NCBI GenBank assembly: GCA_017631055.1
Contig: JAGBTZ010000003.1
Span: 1-64,000 of the forward strand
DNA: 64,000 bases
DNA from: Alistipes sp.
Lineage (GTDB): Bacteria; Bacteroidota; Bacteroidia; Bacteroidales; Rikenellaceae
Direction: 5' to 3'
Part shown: positions 1-7,453 of the stretch, piece by piece
Layout of the letters: each line of letters starts with the position of its first letter
How positions within the stretch are numbered: the stretch's first letter is position 1
The notes under the pieces: model-generated
Databases searched by the model: none
Seen by the model: only the letters and a program-made list of their open reading frames with translations
Told to the model about the DNA's origin: nothing
Program-made: the position numbers and the translations under genes

Positions 1-2
1 AA

Positions 3-25
3 TTCAAAATTCAAAATTCAAAATT
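3..25. repeat. Heptamer tandem repeat TTCAAAA, about three copies
   Basis: Three consecutive copies of a seven-base AT-rich unit lie directly upstream of the tgt promoter. Similar period-7 arrays recur near 16492-16555 and 49138-49152. The repeat has no coding content and its function is unknown; it may only be simple-sequence drift upstream of a promoter. Confidence 0.7.
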
Positions 26-31
26 ATTTTG

Positions 32-39
32 TACTTTTG
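32..39 (+). promoter_or_regulatory. Bacteroidota -7 promoter element (TACTTTTG) for tgt
   Basis: The octamer matches the Bacteroidota sigma-ABfr consensus TAnnTTTG and lies 17 bases before the tgt ATG, giving a very short leader. No clear -33 TTTG is visible because only AT-rich heptamer repeats lie upstream. Confidence 0.6.
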
Positions 40-56
40 TACGTTTTAGTGATAGT

Positions 57-1187
57 ATGAAGTTCGAACTCCAATATAAAGACCCCGCATCTGCCGCTCG
101 AGCAGGTGAGATAACGACCGATCACGGTGTAATCCAGACCCCGATTTTTATGCCTGTGGGCACTGCCGCAGCGATGAAGGGTATATTCCATCGCGATGTG
201 CGCAATGAGGCTAAGGCTCAGATAATTTTGGCAAACACCTACCATCTCTACCTCCGCCCGGGTATGGATATCATCGAGCAGGCGGGAGGTGTGCACCGTT
301 TCTCGACCTGGGATGGCCCGATGCTGACCGATAGTGGTGGTTTCCAGGTCTTTTCGCTTGCTGAATGTCGCAAACTCAAGGAGGAGGGTTGCCACTTCCG
401 TTCGCATATTGACGGCTCGAAGCATCTGTTTACTCCCGAGAGTGTGATGGATACCGAGCGCACTATCGGAGCCGATATTATGATGGCATTTGATGAGTGT
501 CCCCCGGGAGATGCTCCGCGAGAGTATGCAGCCAAGTCGTTGGCGCTGACCGAGCGTTGGTTGGAGCGTTGCTTTAATCGCTATCATCAAACCTCGCCCA
601 AGTATGGCCACTACCAGTCGCTCTTCCCGATTGTGCAGGGGTGTAGTTATCCCGACCTGAGAGCCAAGGCTGCCGAGAATGTGTTGCAGTACAATGCTGA
701 CGGATATGCTATCGGAGGTTTGGCTGTGGGAGAGCCTACGGAGGTGATGTACGAGATGGTCGAGGTGGTGAACGCTATTCTGCCCGAGGATAAGCCCCGC
801 TATCTTATGGGGGTGGGTACGCCTGCCAACATCCTCGAGAACATTGCCCGTGGAGTCGATATGTTCGATTGCGTGATGCCTACCCGCAATGGTCGCAATG
901 GTCAACTCTTCACTATGGAGGGTACGATAAATATCCGCAACAAGAAGTGGGAGAACGACTTTTCGCCCATCGACCCCGAGGGTACGGCATTTGTCGATAC
1001 GCTCTACTCGAAGGCCTATCTCCACCACCTGGTGGTCTGTGGCGAGATGCTGGCTGCACAGATTGCATCGCTGCACAACATCGCCTTCTATCTCCGCTTG
1101 GTCAGCGAGGCCCGCAAGCATATCATCGCAGGTGACTTTACAGCGTGGAAGGAGCTGACAGTTCCCAAACTTACAAAACGATTGTAG
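57..1187 (+). CDS. tgt: Queuine/preQ1 tRNA-guanine transglycosylase
   Basis: Exchanges the wobble guanine at position 34 of GUN-anticodon tRNAs for a queuosine precursor, in the cytoplasm. The 376 residues match the usual bacterial TGT length. The active-site motif DSGGFQ carries Asp92, and DCVMPTRNGR carries the nucleophile Asp271. Near the C-terminus, where most bacterial TGTs bind structural zinc through CxCxxC plus a His, this protein reads EGTAFVDT before YSKAYLHHL, so all three cysteines are absent while the His pair at 323-324 remains. From memory this is shared by Bacteroidales TGTs. The next gene, an LptF/G permease, starts three bases after the stop, so the two are probably one transcript. 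Confidence 0.95.
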   Translation: MKFELQYKDPASAARAGEITTDHGVIQTPIFMPVGTAAAMKGIFHRDVRNEAKAQIILANTYHLYLRPGMDIIEQAGGVHRFSTWDGPMLTDSGGFQVFSLAECRKLKEEGCHFRSHIDGSKHLFTPESVMDTERTIGADIMMAFDECPPGDAPREYAAKSLALTERWLERCFNRYHQTSPKYGHYQSLFPIVQGCSYPDLRAKAAENVLQYNADGYAIGGLAVGEPTEVMYEMVEVVNAILPEDKPRYLMGVGTPANILENIARGVDMFDCVMPTRNGRNGQLFTMEGTINIRNKKWENDFSPIDPEGTAFVDTLYSKAYLHHLVVCGEMLAAQIASLHNIAFYLRLVSEARKHIIAGDFTAWKELTVPKLTKRL

Positions 1188-1190
1188 CCT

Positions 1191-2294
1191 ATGAAGTTGA
1201 AATTCCCGGGATTTAAGATTCTCGACCGATATATTCTCGGCAAGTTTTTGGGAACATATATGTTCGCAATCGCGATGATTATCATCGTGGTTGTGATTTT
1301 TGACTATGTCGAGAAGATTGACGACTTTACCGAGTTGCGAGCCCCGTTCAAAGCGATAGTTTTTGATTACTATCTCAACTTTATCCCATTCTTTATCAAT
1401 CAGTTTAGTGGACTCTTTACGTTTATTGCCGTAATCTTCTTTACCTCGAAGATGGCCTACCAGACCGAGATTGTCGCTATGCTGTCGGGAGGTATGAGTT
1501 TCCGCCGATTGATGTGGCCCTATTTCCTTGGAGCTTCGGCCATTGCGGGCTTGTCGCTGGTGTTGAGTCTGTGGGTTATTCCGGTGTCGCAGCGTGCCTG
1601 TGTCGATTTCGAGAGCCAATATCTGCGCCGCCGTCAGAATTTCCAGTACGACCGACATATCTATCGCCAAATCGAGCCCGGGCAGTTCGCCTACATCCGC
1701 AACTTCTCGAAGCGCAATATGCAGGCTTCGTTCTTCGCGCTTGAGCAGTACGAGAATGGCTCGATGGTCTCGATGCTCGATGCCTCGGATGTGAAATTTA
1801 ATGAGGAGACCAAGCGCTGGTCGGCTCAACGCTACACGATTCGTACCTTCGATTCGTTGCGCCGTGAGACCTTCACGCAGTATCGCAACCTCGATACGCT
1901 TATCAACCTCGATGTGGCGGAGATGGGCCGTATCAACGAGTTGGTCAAGACTATGCAGATTGACGAGCTGGGCGAGTTCCTCGATCAGCAACGAGCCAAG
2001 GGCTCCGATTCGATACGTCTGATAGAGGTGGAGCACCACGCCCGCTTTGCCTACCCGATATCGGCATTTATCCTGACCCTTATCGGAGTGTCGCTCTCGT
2101 CACGCAAGGTGCGAGGTGGTACGGGTCTGCATATCGGCGTGGGAATTACGCTCTGCTTCGGATATATTCTCTGCAATAGATTCTTCGAGGAGTTTGCCAA
2201 GGGAGGCTCGTTGCCTCCGTCACTGGCGGTGTGGCTGCCCAACCTGATATTCCTCTGCATCGGTATATACCTCTACAACAAGGCCCCGAAATAA
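1191..2294 (+). CDS. LptF/LptG (YjgP/YjgQ) family permease
   Basis: Membrane component of the Lpt machine that extracts lipopolysaccharide from the inner membrane. The 367-residue protein shows the family architecture: N-terminal transmembrane helices (about 20-40, 55-80 and 100-125), a soluble periplasmic beta-jellyroll region (about 130-280), then C-terminal helices (about 285-365). It begins three bases after tgt and its TAA overlaps the ATG of mqnE by one base (TAATG), indicating translational coupling. Whether it corresponds to LptF or LptG cannot be decided here, since Bacteroidota often carry separate copies elsewhere. Confidence 0.88.
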   Translation: MKLKFPGFKILDRYILGKFLGTYMFAIAMIIIVVVIFDYVEKIDDFTELRAPFKAIVFDYYLNFIPFFINQFSGLFTFIAVIFFTSKMAYQTEIVAMLSGGMSFRRLMWPYFLGASAIAGLSLVLSLWVIPVSQRACVDFESQYLRRRQNFQYDRHIYRQIEPGQFAYIRNFSKRNMQASFFALEQYENGSMVSMLDASDVKFNEETKRWSAQRYTIRTFDSLRRETFTQYRNLDTLINLDVAEMGRINELVKTMQIDELGEFLDQQRAKGSDSIRLIEVEHHARFAYPISAFILTLIGVSLSSRKVRGGTGLHIGVGITLCFGYILCNRFFEEFAKGGSLPPSLAVWLPNLIFLCIGIYLYNKAPK

Positions 2295-3373
2295 TGGCTA
2301 CCATGGAACAAATAGCGGCAAAAGTTCGTGCCGGGGAGCGTATCTCGGGCGAGGAGGCTCTTGTGCTGTGGCGCGAGGCCCCTTTGTGGTTGCTCGGAGA
2401 GTTAGCCACGGAGGCTAAGCGTAAGGTGAGTAGCGATAAAGTCTATTTCAATCGAAACTTCCACCTCGAGCCGACCAATCTGTGCGTCTTCAACTGTAAG
2501 TTCTGCTCCTATCGCCGACCGAAGGGGAGCCCCGAGGTGTGGGACTACACTATGGAGCAGATGGAGCAGATTGTGCGCGACAGGGCCGAGAGTGGAGCTA
2601 CCGAAATCCACATCGTGGGTGGTGTGCACCCCGAGCACGACATCTACTACTACGCCGAACTTATCCGCCGAGTGAAGGCGATAATGCCCGAGGTTGCGGT
2701 GAAGGCGTTTACGGCCGTTGAGCTCTCGTATATGATTCGCAAGGCGGGGCTTACGACCGAGGAGGGTCTGCGACTGCTGATTGAGGCGGGTATGGAGGCC
2801 ATCCCGGGCGGTGGAGCCGAGATTTTCGATGAGCAGGTGCGTGCGAAGATTTGTCCCGAGAAGGGCTCGACTGCCGAGTGGTTTGAGGTGCACGATGCAG
2901 CCCATCGTTTGGGGCTGAAGACCAATGCAACGATACTCTATGGCCATATCGAAACGCTCGAGCACCGCGTAGACCACCTTTTGCGTTTGAGGGCTCAGCA
3001 AGATTGCACGGGAGGTTTTAATGCCTTTATTCCGCTCAAGTATCGCAACTTTGGCAACTCGATGAGCGAGGTGGGCGAGGTGTCGATAGTTGAGGATTTG
3101 AGGATGCTGGCCATGAGCCGCATTGTGCTCGATAATGTGCCCCACATCAAGGCCTATTGGGTGATGTATGGTAAGCAGACCACCGAGCTTGCTCTCTCGT
3201 TCGGAGCTGATGATATTGATGGCACAATCGAGGATTCGACCAAGATATACTCGATGGCGGGGGCTGCGGATTCTCGCCCGGTGATGACCATTGCCGAGAT
3301 TGAGCGCATTGCCGCCTCGGCGGGCTTTAGGGCAGTTGAGCGAGATACCTTCTATAACGAAATTGTGAAATAA
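2294..3373 (+). CDS. mqnE: Aminofutalosine synthase MqnE (radical SAM)
   Basis: Radical SAM enzyme joining the SAM-derived adenosyl group to 3-[(1-carboxyvinyl)oxy]benzoate to give aminofutalosine, an early step of the futalosine route to menaquinone. The [4Fe-4S]-binding CxxxCxxC motif is Cys64, Cys68 and Cys71 within LCVFNCKFCSY, preceded by the family signature NFHLEPTN. The length of 359 residues is normal. I chose the ATG at 2294 because it overlaps the preceding stop codon; an upstream in-frame start at 2231 would lie deep within the permease gene. MqnC and CofH are related alternatives, but the overall sequence reads best as MqnE. No other mqn gene is in the window. Confidence 0.85.
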   Translation: MATMEQIAAKVRAGERISGEEALVLWREAPLWLLGELATEAKRKVSSDKVYFNRNFHLEPTNLCVFNCKFCSYRRPKGSPEVWDYTMEQMEQIVRDRAESGATEIHIVGGVHPEHDIYYYAELIRRVKAIMPEVAVKAFTAVELSYMIRKAGLTTEEGLRLLIEAGMEAIPGGGAEIFDEQVRAKICPEKGSTAEWFEVHDAAHRLGLKTNATILYGHIETLEHRVDHLLRLRAQQDCTGGFNAFIPLKYRNFGNSMSEVGEVSIVEDLRMLAMSRIVLDNVPHIKAYWVMYGKQTTELALSFGADDIDGTIEDSTKIYSMAGAADSRPVMTIAEIERIAASAGFRAVERDTFYNEIVK

Positions 3374-3396
3374 GCGAGAATTAAGAGAGTTTAGAT

Positions 3397-4359
3397 ATGA
3401 ATAAGCGTAGTAAGAAACCTAATGGCTTTTGGCAAAATCTGAAAACACGACCACTGCTCTATAATATGGTGGTGATTGCGATGATTGTTGCCGGTGTTGT
3501 GTTGGTGTCGGCAATTGCGATGCACTTCGGTACGCGCCACGGCTCACACCGCACGGTGCCCGACTTTGCGGGTGTGCAACTTGCTGATGCCGAGCAGGCT
3601 GCCGCTAAGCGAGGTTTGCAGATTATAGTTAACGACTCGCTCTTCGTGCCGGCGTATGAGGGCGGTATCGTTCTCGACCAACTCCCCAAGAGTGGTGCGC
3701 AGGTCAAAGCCGGTCGCAAGGTCTATGTTACCATCAACTCGATGCGCCAAAAGATGGTCAAGGTGCCATACGTTGCGGGTCGTTCGTTGCGTCAGGCGAA
3801 GAATATGCTTGAGGTGGCCGGACTCGAAATCGAGAGGTTGGATTATGTCGATGATATCGCCACGAACTATGTGCTCGAGGCCTATTGTGACGGGGTGCAA
3901 CTCACTCCCGAGAGTGCGCTCGAGGCCGAGATGGGGTCGGGTGTGGTGCTGACGGTGGGTATCCAAGATAGAGCGGTTGGTGCCGAGGTGCCCAAACTTA
4001 TCGGCCTGACCCTGCAGCGAGCAAAGAGCCGCCTTTGGGAGATGGGTCTGAATGTGGGTAAGGTGACCTATGATGACGATGTGGATCTGCTCGATAAGAA
4101 GAGTGCGCGAGTCTATTACCAGTCGGTGGATTATGGCCGTGAGGCGGCGTTGGGCGACAAGGTGCGACTCAAACTCTCGCTCGATGGCGAGAAGGTGGAG
4201 CGTGCAAGTATCGATGCCGACACCATTGCCAAGCGTATCTTTGCCCGCCGTTTGGAGGAGGAGCGTATTGCCGACTCACTGAAAAATCTCGAAAATGTGG
4301 CACCGACACCCGCCGGGGAGGAGTCGCAGAGTGAAACAACCGATGACTTTTTTATGTAA
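3397..4359 (+). CDS. PASTA-domain membrane protein
   Basis: A 320-residue protein with a short basic cytoplasmic N-terminus, one transmembrane helix (about 22-43) and three tandem PASTA repeats (about 52-115, 118-190 and 194-262) facing the periplasm, then a charged tail. PASTA domains bind peptidoglycan or beta-lactam-like ligands in penicillin-binding proteins and Ser/Thr kinases. Here there is no kinase or transpeptidase domain, so it is probably a cell-wall sensing or scaffold protein. The stop TAA overlaps the ATG of the rluD-type gene by one base. The exact role is unknown. Confidence 0.85.
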   Translation: MNKRSKKPNGFWQNLKTRPLLYNMVVIAMIVAGVVLVSAIAMHFGTRHGSHRTVPDFAGVQLADAEQAAAKRGLQIIVNDSLFVPAYEGGIVLDQLPKSGAQVKAGRKVYVTINSMRQKMVKVPYVAGRSLRQAKNMLEVAGLEIERLDYVDDIATNYVLEAYCDGVQLTPESALEAEMGSGVVLTVGIQDRAVGAEVPKLIGLTLQRAKSRLWEMGLNVGKVTYDDDVDLLDKKSARVYYQSVDYGREAALGDKVRLKLSLDGEKVERASIDADTIAKRIFARRLEEERIADSLKNLENVAPTPAGEESQSETTDDFFM

Positions 4360-5468
4360 TGGAGCAGGGTCTGAACTATATAAACGAAGAGTGGAGCGAG
4401 GCTGACGAGTTGGAGTTCGCCCAAGAGACCGAGGGCGAGGAGTCGTATGCCGAGGGCGAGGAGCGTTACGAACACTTCTCGCTGACGGTCGATAAGGGGC
4501 AATCTATGCTGCGCTTAGATAAGTTCCTGACTATTCACATGGAAAAGTGCTCGCGCAGTCGTATTCAGGCGGCAGCCGATGCGGGCCATATCATTGTGAA
4601 TGGTGTTGCCGTGAAGTCGAACTATAAGGTGAAGCCCTTCGACCAGATTTCGCTGATGTTGCCCTATCCCAAGCGTGAGGTCGAGATCGTTCCCGAGAAC
4701 ATTCCGCTCGATATTCTCTATGAGGATGACGATGTGATTGTTGTCAACAAGGCAGCAGGTATGTGTGTCCACCCCGGATGCGGAAATTATAGCGGTACGC
4801 TGGTCAATGCCCTGACCTACCACCTGCGCGATTTGCCCCTCTTTCAAAAGGGCGATATGCGTGCCGGATTGGTGCACCGTATCGACAAGGATACCTCCGG
4901 CATTTTGGTTGTGACCAAGAACGAGCGAGCCGGAGCACATCTGGGTAAGCAGTTCTATAACCATACCACCGTGCGCCGATATGTGGCGTTGGTGTGGGGT
5001 AACTTCGAGGAGGATGAGGGCACTATTACGGGCCATATAGGCCGTAGCCCGAAGGATAGATTGCAGATGTATGTCTTCCCCGATGGCTCGGACGGCAAGC
5101 ATGCCGTGACTCACTACAAGGTGCTCAAGCGATTTGGCTACGTCACCCTTATCGAGTGCCGACTCGAGACGGGTCGCACCCACCAAATCAGAGTCCACAT
5201 GCAGTGGCAGGGTCATCCCCTCTTCAACGATGCCCGCTATGGTGGCGACCGCATCTTGAAGGGTACAACCTTCTCGAAGTATAAGCAGTTTGTCGAGAAC
5301 TGCTTTGCGCTGATTCCGCGACAGGCTCTGCATGCGAGGTGTCTTGGATTTATCCACCCCACTACGGGCGAGGAGATGTTCTTCGAGTCGCCACTGCCCG
5401 AGGATTTCCGATCCGTAATCGAAAAGTGGGAGAATTATGCGGCCCATGCGGCCACTATGGCAGAGTAA
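4359..5468 (+). CDS. rluD: RluA/RluD-family 23S rRNA pseudouridine synthase
   Basis: Isomerises uridines in RNA to pseudouridine; the RluD type modifies helix 69 of 23S rRNA. The 369 residues comprise an acidic N-terminal extension (about 1-38), an S4 RNA-binding domain (about 48-105) and a catalytic domain with HRIDKDTSG, in which Asp176 is the expected nucleophile. The later segment ETGRTHQIRVH is another family signature. It is translationally coupled to the PASTA gene through a one-base TAATG overlap. Assignment to RluD rather than RluC/RluA is by similarity and gene context only. Confidence 0.87.
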   Translation: MEQGLNYINEEWSEADELEFAQETEGEESYAEGEERYEHFSLTVDKGQSMLRLDKFLTIHMEKCSRSRIQAAADAGHIIVNGVAVKSNYKVKPFDQISLMLPYPKREVEIVPENIPLDILYEDDDVIVVNKAAGMCVHPGCGNYSGTLVNALTYHLRDLPLFQKGDMRAGLVHRIDKDTSGILVVTKNERAGAHLGKQFYNHTTVRRYVALVWGNFEEDEGTITGHIGRSPKDRLQMYVFPDGSDGKHAVTHYKVLKRFGYVTLIECRLETGRTHQIRVHMQWQGHPLFNDARYGGDRILKGTTFSKYKQFVENCFALIPRQALHARCLGFIHPTTGEEMFFESPLPEDFRSVIEKWENYAAHAATMAE

Positions 5469-5513
5469 TAGCAAGGGTGCAGAGAGAGTATAATCATTTG
5501 AAACAAAAATAAT

Positions 5514-6680
5514 ATGGTTAAAAATATAACTTCAGATATAAAGTATATTGGTGTTGATGACTTGGATTTGGATCTCTTCGAGAGCCAATACATCATCCCC
5601 AACGGAATGGCATATAACTCCTATCTTATCGAAGATGAGAAGATTGCCGTTATGGACTCGGTCGATGGTCGCAAGAAGGATGAGTGGCTTGCCGCTTTGG
5701 CAGAGGCTCTCGGCGAGCGCACCCCCGACTACCTTATAGTGCAACACATGGAGCCCGACCATACGGGCAGCGTGGTGGCGGCATTGGAGCGTTATCCCTC
5801 GCTCAAGGTGGTCACTTCGGCTCGAGCAGTGCAGATGTTGCCCCAATTCTTCGAGGCGTTCGATTTCGAGGGTCGCGTGCTGGCCGTTAAGGAGGGCGAT
5901 GCCCTCGAGTTGGGTCGCCACACTCTGCAATTCTTTGCGGCTCCGATGGTGCACTGGCCCGAGGTGATTGTCACCTATGATGTGGCCGACAAGGTGCTCT
6001 TCTCGGCTGATGGCTTTGGTAAGTTCGGAGCGTTGAGCCACGATGAGGAGTGGGCTTGCGAGGCGAGGCGCTACTACTTCAATATCTGTGGTAAGTATGG
6101 AGCGCAGGTGCAGGCTCTGCTGAAGAAGGCCTCAGCGCTCGATATCGAGATTATCGCACCGTTGCACGGCCCGGTGCTGACCGAAAATCTCGGCTACTAT
6201 ATTGGCTTGTACGATACTTGGAGTCGTTATGATGTCGAGACCGAGGGTGTATTTATCGCTTGTGCCTCGATTTATGGAGGTACGCTCGAGGCGGCTGAGC
6301 GCCTTGCCGAGATTTTGCGCGAGAAGGGTGCCCCGAAGGTGTCGGTGGCCGACCTGAGTCGTGACGATATGGCTGAGGCTGTGGAGGATGCCTTCCGTAT
6401 GAGCCACCTTGTGGTGGCGGCAGCTTCGTATGACGGTGGTATGTTCCCTCCGATGCATGACTTCCTACACCACCTGAAAATCAAGGGCTACCAGCGCCGC
6501 CGTGTCGGTATTATCGAGAATGGTTCGTGGGCTCCGTGCGCAGGTCGCCTGATGCACGAGCAACTCTCGCAGATGAAGCAGGTCGAGATTGTCGAGCCGA
6601 TGGTAACGCTCTGGTCGCGAATGAAGCGTTCGGATGAGGCGGCACTCGAGGCTTTGGCCGAGGCTCTGCTGGCGAAGTAG
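5514..6680 (+). CDS. FprA-family A-type flavoprotein (flavodiiron O2/NO reductase)
   Basis: Cytoplasmic enzyme that reduces oxygen to water or NO to N2O, protecting anaerobes. It has an N-terminal metallo-beta-lactamase-fold diiron domain (about 1-240) and a C-terminal flavodoxin domain (about 245-388, with the FMN loop ASIYGGT). Diiron ligands are visible as HMEPDH (His78, Glu80, Asp82), His147, Asp166 and His218. There is no C-terminal rubredoxin or flavin reductase fusion, so electrons should come from a separate rubredoxin or similar donor. It lies 45 bases after the rluD-type gene on the same strand. Confidence 0.92.
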   Translation: MVKNITSDIKYIGVDDLDLDLFESQYIIPNGMAYNSYLIEDEKIAVMDSVDGRKKDEWLAALAEALGERTPDYLIVQHMEPDHTGSVVAALERYPSLKVVTSARAVQMLPQFFEAFDFEGRVLAVKEGDALELGRHTLQFFAAPMVHWPEVIVTYDVADKVLFSADGFGKFGALSHDEEWACEARRYYFNICGKYGAQVQALLKKASALDIEIIAPLHGPVLTENLGYYIGLYDTWSRYDVETEGVFIACASIYGGTLEAAERLAEILREKGAPKVSVADLSRDDMAEAVEDAFRMSHLVVAAASYDGGMFPPMHDFLHHLKIKGYQRRRVGIIENGSWAPCAGRLMHEQLSQMKQVEIVEPMVTLWSRMKRSDEAALEALAEALLAK

Positions 6681-6704
6681 GAGCTACCTATATTATATAT
6701 GTAG

Positions 6705-7355
6705 TTAAGCTTTGTTGAGCAGACGGTTGGCCTCCTCAACAAAGTTGTAACACTTGTGGCAGTGTCGCCACTCCCAATTCACCCTGCCTCGCTTGATAAA
6801 ATCAAGTGCATCGAGCACTCGGGTCGAGCGGAAGGGGTACTCCTTGGCCGTGAAGCAGACCTTCGAGGGGTAGTCCAATGCATCGAACTCGGCAATCTCC
6901 TTGGCGGTGCACTCGTTGCGCTCGGCAAGTTTGACTATGATATTGTCGTAGTTGATGCGCTGGGCACGGCGGCGCCACTTCTCGACGGCCTCCTCGGGCG
7001 ATTTGTAGTGCAGAAAGTGTATCTCGACCACATCGCCACCGCCCTTGGGTGTTAGTTCGGCAATCGGGAAATCGTTCTTGAAGTAGCGCAACTCTCTCTC
7101 GTAGCGGCTCTCGCTGCGAGGAATAAAGCGGAAATCGCCCTCGACATACTCCTTGAGTGAACGCAAAATCTTGATATAGTCGGGAGCCGGTACAAGCAGC
7201 CCGACAAAGGGCGAGTTGTAGCCTATGCCGAGATATTGGCAGAGAATTCCACCCCAGCAATTCTCGCTGATTATCGTTACGTTGCGGTTGCGCAGTTGAC
7301 AACGTGTGGTGCGATAGAACCACCAACGCTTCAGTTTCTCAATTACTTTTCTCAT
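6705..7355 (-). CDS. DUF1919 family protein
   Basis: A 216-residue protein with the DUF1919 pattern: a basic N-terminus, then NVTIISENCWGG, then LGIGYNSPFVGL and the APDYIKIL motif. DUF1919 proteins often occur in exopolysaccharide or capsule loci and are suspected to act in surface glycan metabolism, but no reaction is established. The start at 7355 is preferred because it follows a TATCTTTG promoter at 7381-7388; a longer in-frame reading to 7604 would run through a terminator hairpin and into the GH3 gene. It stands alone downstream of the GH3 terminator. Confidence 0.85.
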   Translation of the reverse strand: MRKVIEKLKRWWFYRTTRCQLRNRNVTIISENCWGGILCQYLGIGYNSPFVGLLVPAPDYIKILRSLKEYVEGDFRFIPRSESRYERELRYFKNDFPIAELTPKGGGDVVEIHFLHYKSPEEAVEKWRRRAQRINYDNIIVKLAERNECTAKEIAEFDALDYPSKVCFTAKEYPFRSTRVLDALDFIKRGRVNWEWRHCHKCYNFVEEANRLLNKA

Positions 7356-7380
7356 CTTGGGCTGGGTGTTATCTTTAGCA

Positions 7381-7388
7381 CAAAGATA
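7381..7388 (-). promoter_or_regulatory. -7 promoter element (TATCTTTG) for the DUF1919 gene
   Basis: Perfect TAnnTTTG on the minus strand, 25 bases before the DUF1919 start and just downstream of the GH3 terminator hairpin, so this gene probably has its own transcript. Confidence 0.6.
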
Positions 7389-7390
7389 AC

Positions 7391-7428
7391 AAAAAGAGTT
7401 CGAAAAGAACACTTTTCGAACCCTTTTT
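7391..7428 (-). terminator. Intrinsic terminator of the GH3 gene
   Basis: A ten-base perfect stem (7398-7407 with 7412-7421), four-base loop, extended by A/T pairs so that a T-run follows on the minus strand. It sits about 30 bases after the GH3 stop codon. Flanking A and T runs mean it could also work on the plus strand. Confidence 0.8.
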
Positions 7429-7453
7429 GCTATAAAAATCCTATTCGACTGCT

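Noticed and set aside
24..2039. 671-codon minus-strand ORF opposite tgt and the LptF/G gene
   Set aside because: It spans two recognised genes and has no family likeness.
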